Part shown: positions 1 through 7,162 of the stretch, in pieces
How positions within the stretch are numbered: the stretch's first letter is position 1
How the letters are laid out: each line of letters starts with the position of its first letter
From: an uncultured Ruaniaceae bacterium
GTDB lineage: Bacteria > Actinomycetota > Actinomycetes > Actinomycetales > Beutenbergiaceae
Direction: 5' to 3'
NCBI GenBank assembly: GCA_938004115.1
Contig: CALKWS010000438.1
Span: 1 to 13,238 of the forward strand
Length of the DNA stretch: 13,238 nt
Notes under the pieces: model-generated
What the model was told of the DNA's origin: nothing
Seen by the model: only the letters and a program-made list of their open reading frames with translations
The model's database searches: none
Translations under genes and position numbers: made by a program

Positions 1-1
1 C

Positions 2-1165
2 AAGGACTCCGGCCTGCGCGGCCGCGGCGGCGCCGGGTTCCCCACCGGCATGAAGTGGGGGTTCCTGCCCGAACCCGACGGCGGGCCCCGGTACCTGGTG
101 GTCAACGCCGATGAGTCCGAACCGGGCACCTGTAAAGACATCCCGCTGATGATGGCCAACCCGCACTCCCTCATCGAGGGGGTCGCGATCACGTCCTTCG
201 CGATCGGCTCGAACCACGCCTTCATCTACGTCCGCGGCGAGGTCGTGCACGTCATCCGCAGGCTGATGGCTGCCGTGGAGGAAGCCCGTGCCGCCGGCCT
301 GATCGGCACCGACATCATGGGCACCGGGTACGACCTGGAGATCACCGTGCACGCCGGGGCCGGCGCCTACATCTGCGGGGAGGAGACCGCGCTGCTGGAC
401 TCCCTGGAGGGTCTGCGCGGCCAGCCCCGCCTGAAGCCCCCGTTCCCGGCCGTGGCCGGCCTGTACGCCCGGCCCACCGTGGTCAACAACGTCGAATCGG
501 TGGCCTCGGTACCGGGCATCATCCGGCACGGCGCCGACTGGTTCGCCTCCATGGGCACCGAGAAGTCCAAGGGCCACGGCCTGTTCTCCCTCTCCGGACA
601 CGTCACCCGGCCCGGGCAGTACGAGGCCCCGCTGGGCATCACGCTGCGGGAGTTGCTGGAGATGGCCGGCGGCATCCGCGACGGGCACCGGCTGAAGTTC
701 TGGACCCCGGGCGGATCCTCCACCCCGATCCTCACCGAGGAGCACATCGACATCCCGCTGGACTTCGAAGGGGTCGGCGGCGCGGGGTCGATGCTCGGCA
801 CCCGGGCACTGATGATCTTCGACGACACCACCTCCGTGGTCCGGGCGGTCTCGCGCTGGACCGACTTCTACGCCCACGAGTCCTGCGGCAAGTGCACCCC
901 CTGCCGGGAGGGCACCTACTGGATGAAGGGCATCCTGCACCGGCTCGAGGCCGGCCAGGGCACCGAGAACGACGTGGACACGCTGCTGGACGTGGCCCAC
1001 GAGATCGACGGTCGGTCCTTCTGCGCCCTGGGCGACGGTGCCGCTCAACCGATCAAGAGCGGCATCAAGTACTTCCGCGAGGAGTTCGAACAAGGGATGC
1101 ACACCCCGGCCTGGGAGTTGTTCCCCTACGAAGCAAACGCTGCGTTCTCTGGAGTCACCCGATGA
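2..1165 (+). CDS. nuoF: NADH-quinone oxidoreductase subunit F (NuoF), 5'-truncated by window edge
   Basis: NuoF is the NADH-oxidising subunit at the tip of the complex I peripheral arm. It binds NADH, FMN and the 4Fe-4S cluster N3. The reading frame is open to the left edge, and the first visible residues include the FMN-binding glycine-rich motif GLRGRGGAGFPTGMKW. The ATG at base 50 lies inside this motif and is therefore not the start. About 387 residues are visible; with a usual family length near 430-450, roughly 50-60 N-terminal residues are missing. Numbering from the first visible residue, NADESEPGTCKD is at 35-46, the nucleotide-binding GEETALLDSLEG at 126-137, an SLBB-like segment (GHVTRPGQYEAP) near 190-235, and the N3 ligands are C295, C298, C301 (ESCGKCTPC) and C341 (SFCALGDG). 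The TGA stop overlaps the nuoG ATG (ATGA), indicating coupling. All key residues in the visible part are intact. Confidence 0.97.
   Translation, partial: KDSGLRGRGGAGFPTGMKWGFLPEPDGGPRYLVVNADESEPGTCKDIPLMMANPHSLIEGVAITSFAIGSNHAFIYVRGEVVHVIRRLMAAVEEARAAGLIGTDIMGTGYDLEITVHAGAGAYICGEETALLDSLEGLRGQPRLKPPFPAVAGLYARPTVVNNVESVASVPGIIRHGADWFASMGTEKSKGHGLFSLSGHVTRPGQYEAPLGITLRELLEMAGGIRDGHRLKFWTPGGSSTPILTEEHIDIPLDFEGVGGAGSMLGTRALMIFDDTTSVVRAVSRWTDFYAHESCGKCTPCREGTYWMKGILHRLEAGQGTENDVDTLLDVAHEIDGRSFCALGDGAAQPIKSGIKYFREEFEQGMHTPAWELFPYEANAAFSGVTR
1151..1154 (+). promoter_or_regulatory. ribosome binding site of nuoG
   Basis: GGAG lies 7 bases before the ATG at 1162, inside the last codons of nuoF. It fixes the nuoG start: the same frame stays open upstream to an ATG at 892, but that stretch lies inside nuoF and has no ferredoxin-like sequence. 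Confidence 0.75.
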
Positions 1166-3819
1166 CGGCAACCACGTCCACCTCCGCCTCCGGCGATCTC
1201 GCCGCGGAGCCGGAGGTCACCTTCACCATCGACGGGGTGGAGGTCGCAGTGCCCAAGGGCACCCTGGTGATCCGGGCGGCCGAACAGATCGGCATCCAGA
1301 TCCCCCGGTTCTGCGAGCACCCCCTGCTCAAGCCCGTGGGCGCCTGCCGGCAGTGCCTGGTGGAGGTCTCGGTCCCGGACCGGGAGGGCAACCTGCGCCC
1401 GATGCCCAAGCCGCAGACCTCCTGCACGTTGGAGGCCACCCCGGGCATGGTGGTGTCCACCCAGCACACCTCACCGGTGGCGGACAAGGCCCAGCACGCA
1501 CAGATCGAGTTCCTGCTCATCAACCACCCCCTGGACTGCCCCGTCTGCGACAAGGGCGGAGAGTGCCCGCTGCAGAACCAGGCGATGAGCAACGGCGCCC
1601 CGGAGTCCCGGTTCAAGGAGGTCAAGCGCACCTTCCCGAAGCCGATCAAGATCTCCACCGAGATCCTGCTGGACCGCGACCGGTGCATCCTGTGCCAGCG
1701 GTGCACCCGCTTCCAGGACGAGATCGCGGGCGACCCCTTCATCGCCCTGCAGGGCCGTGGCGGCGGTTCGCCGGGCATGGACGTGCACGGGCTGCACGCC
1801 CAGCAGATCGGCACCTTCGACGAAGCGGTGCTGGGCTACATCCCGCGCGGGGAGGATGAGCCACCGGATTACGCCGACAGCCTGGACCTGGCCAGCCCGG
1901 GCGGTGCCCCCGGAGTGCGGGGCGGCGCGGTGCGCTCGGTCGGTGCGGCCGCCACCGATGTGTCCGGGCGCCCGTTCTCCTCCTACTTCTCCGGTAACAC
2001 CATCCAGATCTGCCCGGTCGGTGCGCTCACCTCGGCCACCTATCGGTTCCGTGCCCGCCCCTTCGACCTGGTGTCCTCCGACTCCATCGCCGAGCACGAC
2101 GCCTGCGGCTCCGCCATCCGGGTGGACCACCGGCGGAACGTGGTGGTGCGGCGCCTGGCCGGGGAGGACCCGGTGGTCAACGAGGAGTGGATCACCGACA
2201 AGGACCGGTTCGCCTTCACCTGGCAGAGTGCCCCGGACGTGCTGCAGGCACCGATGGTGCGCGATGAGGAAACCGGGGAACTGGTCGCCACGAGTTGGTC
2301 CGAGGCGATGGCCGTCGCGGCCGAGGGCCTGCAACGCGCCCGCAGCAGCGGCGGCGTCGGCCTGTTGCCCGGAGGTCGGTTGACCCTCGAGGACGCCTAC
2401 GCCTGGTCCAAGTTCGCCCGCGTGGTGCTGGGCACCAACGACGTGGACTTCCGCGCCCGGGTGCACTCTGCGGAGGAAGCCCAGTTCCTCGGCCACCAGG
2501 TGGCTGCCGCGGAGATGGACGTCACCTTCGCCGACCTGGAACGTTCCCCGCAGGTGCTCCTGGTGGGACTGGAGCCGGAGGATGAGGCCGGCACCATCTT
2601 CCTGCGGTTGCGCAAGGGAATGCTCGCGGGGAAGGTGCACGTCACCACGATCGCGCCGCTGGCCTCCCGTGGCACCACCAAGATGCGCGCCAACCTCATC
2701 CCCACCCCTCCGGGGGGTGAGGCCCAGGTCCTGGACGCCCTGGCCGGCAACGGTGACCTGAGCCTCGATGAGGACGTCGCTCACGCCCTGGCCCAGCCGG
2801 GTGTGGTGGTGCTGGCCGGCGAACGTCTCGCCGGAAGCCCCGGGGCCTACAGTGCGCTGTTGCGCTACGTGCGTGCCCGCCAGGCGCGTCTGGCGTGGGT
2901 GCCGCGCCGCGCCGGGGACCGTGGTGCGGTCGAGGCCGGTCTGCTGCCGAACCTGCTTCCCGGCGGACGCCCGGTCACCGAGGCCGAGGCCCGCGTCGAC
3001 CTCGCCGCGCTGTGGGAGACCGACACCCTCCCTGAGCAGCCCGGTAGGGACCACACCCAGATCCTCGCCGCCGCCGGCTCCGGCGAACTCGGCGGTCTGG
3101 TGATCGGAGGGGTGGACCTGTCCGACCTGCCGCACCCGGCCCAGGCCGAGCGGGACATCCGCGACGCCGGGTTCGTGGTGCAGCTGGAGGTCCGCCACTC
3201 ACTGGTCACGCCGTACGCCGATGTGGTCCTCCCGGTGGCGCCCCCGACCCGCAAGGCAGGCACCTTCCTGACCTGGGAAGGCCGCCCGCGGCCGTTCGAG
3301 GAGGTATTCACCACCCACGACATCTCCGACGCCCGCGCCCTGGACCTGCTCGCCCGCGAGTTCGGCGTGCAACTGGGTACCGGCTCGGTGCAGGAGGTGC
3401 ACGCCGAACTGGCCGAACTGGGAGCCTGGAGCGCCGCCCGGGTGCCCGCACCCGAGGAACCCGCGGGCCGGATCACCCCGGTGAGCGGACCGAACGAAGC
3501 AGTGCTGGCCACCTGGCGGTTGATGCTGGACGCCGCACGCGGCCAGGACGGTGAGCCGCACCTGGCCGGCACCGCGCACCGGCCGGTGGCCCGGATGTCC
3601 GCCCGGACCGCGGCCGCTGCCGGCCTGGAGGGGCACCGTAAGGTCACCGTGACCGGCCCGAAGGGCGCCATCACCCTGCCGCTCGTCCTGACCCCGATGC
3701 CGGACCAGGTGGTCTGGCTGCCCCAGCACTCCCCGGGGTCCTCAGTACACCGGATGCTCGGCGTCACCGCCGGGCAGACGGTCAGCCTCAGTGCCGTGAC
3801 TGCGGAGGTCACCTCATGA
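1162..3819 (+). CDS. nuoG: NADH-quinone oxidoreductase subunit G (NuoG), without N7 ligands
   Basis: NuoG is the large iron-sulfur subunit that relays electrons from NuoF toward NuoI in the peripheral arm. The protein is 885 residues. An N-terminal 2Fe-2S ferredoxin domain (about 17-100) has N1b ligands C51, C62, C65 and C88. The His-Cys segment HPLDCPVCDKGGEC gives N5 ligands H122, C126, C129 and C135. N4 ligands are C175, C178, C181 and C284. A degenerate molybdopterin-oxidoreductase-like domain follows from about 300, with a C-terminal barrel-like segment near 800-885. Two things are odd. The gap between C181 and C284 (102 residues) is far longer than the roughly 45 usual in the family, with a Gly/Ala/Pro-rich insert. 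The four N7 cysteine positions are A310, D313, S317 and T345, so N7 should be absent; C315 is the last cysteine in the protein. The start at 1162 is supported by GGAG and the ATGA overlap with nuoF. The stop overlaps the nuoH ATG. Confidence 0.97.
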   Translation: MTATTSTSASGDLAAEPEVTFTIDGVEVAVPKGTLVIRAAEQIGIQIPRFCEHPLLKPVGACRQCLVEVSVPDREGNLRPMPKPQTSCTLEATPGMVVSTQHTSPVADKAQHAQIEFLLINHPLDCPVCDKGGECPLQNQAMSNGAPESRFKEVKRTFPKPIKISTEILLDRDRCILCQRCTRFQDEIAGDPFIALQGRGGGSPGMDVHGLHAQQIGTFDEAVLGYIPRGEDEPPDYADSLDLASPGGAPGVRGGAVRSVGAAATDVSGRPFSSYFSGNTIQICPVGALTSATYRFRARPFDLVSSDSIAEHDACGSAIRVDHRRNVVVRRLAGEDPVVNEEWITDKDRFAFTWQSAPDVLQAPMVRDEETGELVATSWSEAMAVAAEGLQRARSSGGVGLLPGGRLTLEDAYAWSKFARVVLGTNDVDFRARVHSAEEAQFLGHQVAAAEMDVTFADLERSPQVLLVGLEPEDEAGTIFLRLRKGMLAGKVHVTTIAPLASRGTTKMRANLIPTPPGGEAQVLDALAGNGDLSLDEDVAHALAQPGVVVLAGERLAGSPGAYSALLRYVRARQARLAWVPRRAGDRGAVEAGLLPNLLPGGRPVTEAEARVDLAALWETDTLPEQPGRDHTQILAAAGSGELGGLVIGGVDLSDLPHPAQAERDIRDAGFVVQLEVRHSLVTPYADVVLPVAPPTRKAGTFLTWEGRPRPFEEVFTTHDISDARALDLLAREFGVQLGTGSVQEVHAELAELGAWSAARVPAPEEPAGRITPVSGPNEAVLATWRLMLDAARGQDGEPHLAGTAHRPVARMSARTAAAAGLEGHRKVTVTGPKGAITLPLVLTPMPDQVVWLPQHSPGSSVHRMLGVTAGQTVSLSAVTAEVTS
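3804..3808 (+). promoter_or_regulatory. ribosome binding site of nuoH
   Basis: GGAGG sits 7 bases before the ATG at 3816, inside the last codons of nuoG. Together with the ATGA stop/start overlap it supports this nuoH start. Confidence 0.75.
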
Positions 3820-5270
3820 GCCCGACCACACTTCTGGCGCAGACCGCCCCGGCCGCCGACTTCTCCAACGACACGTTGGGGGTGATGATCGGCAAGGCGG
3901 TCGCGATCCTGCTGTTCCTGCTGTTGTCGGTGCTCTTCGCCCTGTGGTTCGAACGGCGACTGATCGGACGGATGCAGCAACGGCTGGGTCCGAACGTGCG
4001 CGGTCCGCTCGGGCTGGCGCAGTCGATCCCGGACGCGCTGAAACTCCTGCTCAAGGAGGACATCACGGTCAAGGGTGCGGACAAGTTCATCTACCTGCTC
4101 GCACCCCTGATCTCGGTGTTCAGCGCGTTCATGGTGTTCGCGGTGATCCCGTTCGGCCCCGAGGCACGGATCCCCTTCACCGATATCGTCACCCCGCTGC
4201 AACTCACCGACATGCCCGTGGCGGTGCTGTACTTCCTGGGCATCACCGCCCTGGGCGTCTACGGCATCGTGCTGGGCGGCTGGTCCTCCGGGTCCACCTA
4301 CCCGCTGCTGGGGTCGGTGCGTTCCACCGCACAGGTCATCTCCTACGAACTGTCGATGTCCCTGGCGCTGGTGAGCGTGCTCATCGTGTCCGGATCGATG
4401 GCCACCTCCCAGATCGTCGCCGCCCAGGAGACGACCTGGTGGGTGTTCGCACTCCTTCCGGCGTTCGTGGTCTATTTCATCTCCATGGTCGGGGAGGTGA
4501 ACCGGCTGCCGTTCGACCTGCCCGAGGCGGAGGGCGAACTCGTGGGCGGGTTCCAGACCGAGTACTCCTCGATGAAGTTCGCCTGGTACTACCTGGCCGA
4601 GTACATCAACATGCTGAACGTCTCGGCGATCATGGTCACCGTCTTCTTCGGCGGGTGGCGCGCCCCCTGGCCGCTGTCGCAGATCGGCGACGGCATGCTC
4701 AACGAGGGCTGGTGGCCGGTGCTGTGGTTCCTGCTGAAGTTGTGGACCTCGATGTTCGTGTTCGTCTGGCTCCGGGGCACGCTGCTGCGGTTCCGTTACG
4801 ACCAGTTCATGCGGTTCGGGTGGAAGGTCCTCATCCCGGTCGCGCTGGCCTGGGTGGTCATCGTGGCCGTCTGGCAGGGCCTGCAGCAGTTCACCGTGAT
4901 CGGTACCTACGACCTGCGCACGTGGCTGTTCGCGGGTGCGGGCGTGCTGCTCGCGATCGCGCTGGTGCTGGCCCTCCTGCCGGAGAAGGGGGATAAGGGC
5001 GAGAAGCCCGCCCTGGCCGAGCACTCCGACGCCGCACGCCGTCAGCAGGTCGCCCGCACCGAGGGCGACCAGGTGGAGGGCGAGTACTTCGACGCCTTCG
5101 CCGGCGGCTTCCCGGTGCCGCCGATGCCGGGGCAGAAACTGCCTCCCTCCCCGCGCAAGGTCAAGGTCACCACACCCGCCGGGGACAGTTCCGATGCCGC
5201 CCAGCGATCCACGGCCGGGACCGACCCCGACGACGAAGCCCCCGACACCAAGGAGACCCACGATGGCTGA
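3816..5270 (+). CDS. nuoH: NADH-quinone oxidoreductase subunit H (NuoH)
   Basis: NuoH is the membrane subunit at the base of the peripheral arm that forms most of the quinone chamber and links quinone reduction to proton pumping. The protein is 484 residues. Conserved cytoplasmic loops are visible: ERRLIGRMQQRLGPN (46-60) and the acidic quinone-chamber segment GEVNRLPFDLPEAEGE (226-241) running into GGFQTEYSS. By eye there are about nine hydrophobic helices (near 26-45, 92-112, 133-153, 174-193, 207-226, 262-281, 302-320, 337-354 and 370-388). The ninth, beyond the eight-helix core, would put the C terminus in the cytoplasm. A hydrophilic tail of about 95 residues (390-484) includes GGFPVPPMPGQ (430-440), a motif I associate with actinobacterial NuoH, and ends in a Ser/Thr/Asp/Pro-rich stretch. 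The gene overlaps nuoG (ATGA) and shares 8 bases with nuoI. Confidence 0.97.
   Translation: MSPTTLLAQTAPAADFSNDTLGVMIGKAVAILLFLLLSVLFALWFERRLIGRMQQRLGPNVRGPLGLAQSIPDALKLLLKEDITVKGADKFIYLLAPLISVFSAFMVFAVIPFGPEARIPFTDIVTPLQLTDMPVAVLYFLGITALGVYGIVLGGWSSGSTYPLLGSVRSTAQVISYELSMSLALVSVLIVSGSMATSQIVAAQETTWWVFALLPAFVVYFISMVGEVNRLPFDLPEAEGELVGGFQTEYSSMKFAWYYLAEYINMLNVSAIMVTVFFGGWRAPWPLSQIGDGMLNEGWWPVLWFLLKLWTSMFVFVWLRGTLLRFRYDQFMRFGWKVLIPVALAWVVIVAVWQGLQQFTVIGTYDLRTWLFAGAGVLLAIALVLALLPEKGDKGEKPALAEHSDAARRQQVARTEGDQVEGEYFDAFAGGFPVPPMPGQKLPPSPRKVKVTTPAGDSSDAAQRSTAGTDPDDEAPDTKETHDG
5250..5255 (+). promoter_or_regulatory. ribosome binding site of nuoI
   Basis: AAGGAG lies 7 bases before the ATG at 5263 and within the end of nuoH. 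It decides the start of nuoI: the frame is open much further upstream, and the chosen ATG gives an unusually long N-terminal extension that this strong site supports as translated. Confidence 0.8.
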
Positions 5271-6045
5271 GCAGGGTAAGGGCAAGGACGTCTCCAGGGA
5301 CAGCACGTCCGGAGGCGGGGAGCGCGCCGCGGACCGGCCGCGCCCGCAGGCCTCACCCCAGCAGTTCGACGTCGACGCGGACCTGGACAAGAACGCGTTG
5401 CAGGAACTGTTCGCCCCGGTTGCCGGATTCGGGGTGAGTTTCTCCACCATCTTCAAACCCGTCGCCACCGAGCAGTACCCGTTCGAGAAGGTCGGCACGT
5501 TCCCGCGTTACCACGGCCGCCACCAGCTGAACCGGTACGCCGACGGCATGGAGAAGTGCATCGGCTGCGAACTGTGCGCCTGGGCCTGCCCGGCGGATGC
5601 CATCTACGTGGAGGCGGCCAACAACGCCCCCGGCGCCCAGTACTCCCCGGGTGAGCGGTACGGGCGGGTGTACCAGATCAACTACCTGCGGTGCATCTTC
5701 TGCGGGTACTGCATCGAGGCCTGCCCCACCCGGGCGCTGACCATGACGAACGAGTTCGAGCTGGCCAGCACCAACCGGGCGGACATGATCTACGAGAAGG
5801 ACGACCTGCTCGCCCCGCTGCGGGAGGGCATGCTCAACACCCCGTTGCCGATGGTGCCCGGCACCACCGACGTGGACTACTACCAGGAGAAGGTCACCGG
5901 CCCCACCCCCGAACAGGTGGAGTGGGTCCGCGAACACCGGCCCGATGACGAGTCCCTGGAAGCGGCGGCCAAGGCCGCCGGCTCCCGGGCCGCCAACCGG
6001 ACCGATGCGCTGGCCGGGGAACGGCAGAAGGGATCCGGCCGATGA
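5263..6045 (+). CDS. nuoI: NADH-quinone oxidoreductase subunit I (NuoI)
   Basis: NuoI is the ferredoxin-like subunit that carries clusters N6a and N6b between NuoG and the terminal cluster N2 near the quinone site. The protein is 260 residues and has two 4Fe-4S motifs: CIGCELCAWACP (C99, C102, C105, C109) and CIFCGYCIEACP (C144, C147, C150, C154). The usual conserved N-terminal segment, here PVAGFGVSFSTIFKPVATEQYP, begins only at residue 52. A polar extension of about 45-50 residues precedes it, rich in Gly, Ser, Arg and Asp. The C-terminal 45 or so residues are charged and Ala-rich. Most NuoI proteins are shorter (roughly 160-220 residues). The ATG at 5263 is chosen because AAGGAG lies 7 bases upstream and I see no good alternative start before the conserved region. 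The gene overlaps nuoH by 8 bases, and its stop overlaps the nuoJ start (ATGA). Confidence 0.97.
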   Translation: MAEQGKGKDVSRDSTSGGGERAADRPRPQASPQQFDVDADLDKNALQELFAPVAGFGVSFSTIFKPVATEQYPFEKVGTFPRYHGRHQLNRYADGMEKCIGCELCAWACPADAIYVEAANNAPGAQYSPGERYGRVYQINYLRCIFCGYCIEACPTRALTMTNEFELASTNRADMIYEKDDLLAPLREGMLNTPLPMVPGTTDVDYYQEKVTGPTPEQVEWVREHRPDDESLEAAAKAAGSRAANRTDALAGERQKGSGR

Positions 6046-6854
6046 ACGTGCTCGCACAGGCGGGCCTGGAGATCTCCACCGGGGAGACCGTCCTGTTCTG
6101 GGTGCTCGCACCGATCGCGGTGCTGTGCGCGCTGAGCCTGCTGTTCACCCGCCGCCCGGTGCGGATCGCGGTGGCGATGATCGCGGTGCTGGTGAGCCTG
6201 GCCGTCTTCTACATCGCCAACGAGGCACCGTTCCTGGGCGTGGCCCAGATCGTGGTCTACACCGGCGCGATCATGATGCTGTTCCTGTTCGTGATCATGC
6301 TGGTGGGTGTGGACGCCTCCGAGGCGCGCACCGAACGGCTGCCCGGGCAGCGGCTGATCGCGGCGGGTGCCGGCCTCGGTCTGATCCTGCTGCTGGTCGC
6401 CGTCGGCTCCCGCGCGACGCTGCCGCAAGGTCAGGGACTGGCGGCAGCCAACGCCGACTCCAACGCGGTGGGCGTGGCCCGGCTGATCTTCGGTGAGTAC
6501 GTCTTCGTCTTCGAACTGGTCGCCGCGCTCCTGATCACCGCCGCCGTCGGCGCGATCATCCTGGCGCACCGCGAACGGGTGGAGCCCAAGGTGACGCAGG
6601 CCGACCTGGCCCGGCGCCGGTTGGCCGACTACGCCAGCGGGACTGGTAGCGTCGCTCCCCGGCCGGCACCGGGTGTGTACGCACGGCACAACGCCGCGGA
6701 CATGCCCGCCCTGGACGCGGCCGGTGAACCGATCGAGCACTCGATCACCACCGTGCTGCGGATCCGCGGCCAGCGCGGTGAGATCGACACCGACCAGATC
6801 GAGCAGATCGAAGCCACGGCGGACCACACCAGCACCAAGGAGGTCGACGGATGA
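6042..6854 (+). CDS. nuoJ: NADH-quinone oxidoreductase subunit J (NuoJ)
   Basis: NuoJ is a membrane-arm subunit next to NuoH and NuoK. Its third helix takes part in coupling quinone reduction to proton transfer. The protein is 270 residues. Five hydrophobic helices are visible near 17-35, 40-59, 66-90, 104-121 and 152-174. Helix 3 has the conserved run VAQIVVYTGAIMMLFLFVIM. Arginines after helix 1 (TRRPVR) suggest an outside N terminus and, with five helices, a cytoplasmic C terminus. A hydrophilic tail of about 95 residues (176-270) follows the last helix and begins HRERVEPK; such tails occur in actinobacterial NuoJ but not in short forms such as the E. coli protein. An AAGGGA site about 8 bases before the ATG supports the start. 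It overlaps nuoI and nuoK by ATGA junctions. Confidence 0.96.
   Translation: MNVLAQAGLEISTGETVLFWVLAPIAVLCALSLLFTRRPVRIAVAMIAVLVSLAVFYIANEAPFLGVAQIVVYTGAIMMLFLFVIMLVGVDASEARTERLPGQRLIAAGAGLGLILLLVAVGSRATLPQGQGLAAANADSNAVGVARLIFGEYVFVFELVAALLITAAVGAIILAHRERVEPKVTQADLARRRLADYASGTGSVAPRPAPGVYARHNAADMPALDAAGEPIEHSITTVLRIRGQRGEIDTDQIEQIEATADHTSTKEVDG
6837..6843 (+). promoter_or_regulatory. ribosome binding site of nuoK
   Basis: AAGGAGG is a near-perfect match to the 16S rRNA tail, 7 bases before the ATG at 6851. It is the strongest such site in the window and lies within the end of nuoJ. Confidence 0.85.
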
Positions 6855-7150
6855 GCCTGACCCACTACCTGGTACTGGCCGCCATCCTCTTCGTGATCGG
6901 CGCCCTGGCCGTGCTGGTGCGGCGTAACGCCCTGGTCGCGCTCATGGGTGTGGAACTCATGCTCAACGCCGGCAACCTCATGCTGGTCACCTTCGCCCGT
7001 ATGCACGGGGGGCTGGAGGGCCAGGTGCTGGCATTCTTCGTGATGGTCGTCGCCGCCGCCGAGGTCGTCATCGGTCTGGCGATCGTCGTGGCCATCTTCC
7101 GGACACGCAACTCGGCGTCGATCGATGACGTCGACCTGTTGAGGAACTAA
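6851..7150 (+). CDS. nuoK: NADH-quinone oxidoreductase subunit K (NuoK)
   Basis: NuoK is a small membrane-arm subunit, related to MrpC of Na+/H+ antiporters, that forms part of the proton path between NuoH and NuoN. The protein is 99 residues, the normal family length, with three helices near 4-22, 28-48 and 57-82. The two key intramembrane glutamates are present: E35 in GVELMLNAGNL and E71 in VVAAAEVVIGLAIV. The gene overlaps nuoJ (ATGA). It is the only gene here ending in TAA. A 12-base gap follows before nuoL, the first break in the chain of overlapping genes. Confidence 0.97.
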   Translation: MSLTHYLVLAAILFVIGALAVLVRRNALVALMGVELMLNAGNLMLVTFARMHGGLEGQVLAFFVMVVAAAEVVIGLAIVVAIFRTRNSASIDDVDLLRN

Positions 7151-7154
7151 GGGG
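7149..7154 (+). promoter_or_regulatory. ribosome binding site of nuoL
   Basis: AAGGGG overlaps the nuoK TAA stop and lies 8 bases before the GTG at 7163. It favours that GTG over the in-frame GTG at 7172, which would be 17 bases away. Confidence 0.7.
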
Positions 7155-7162
7155 TCTGCGGC

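Noticed and set aside
892..1161. Upstream in-frame extension of nuoG starting at an ATG at 892
   Set aside because: It lies inside the nuoF region encoding cluster N3, reads as Arg/Gly-rich shadow sequence, and the ATG at 1162 has a proper ribosome binding site and starts just before the ferredoxin domain.
2865..5498. Very long open frame on the minus strand (over 870 codons) opposite nuoG, nuoH and nuoI
   Set aside because: It is antisense to three genes with clear conserved motifs, spans their boundaries and shows no recognisable motif. Long antisense frames are expected where third positions are almost always G or C.
7151..7162. Possible internal promoter in the nuoK-nuoL gap
   Set aside because: The gap is only 12 bases and is mostly explained by the nuoL ribosome binding site. 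I saw no promoter-like hexamers just upstream.
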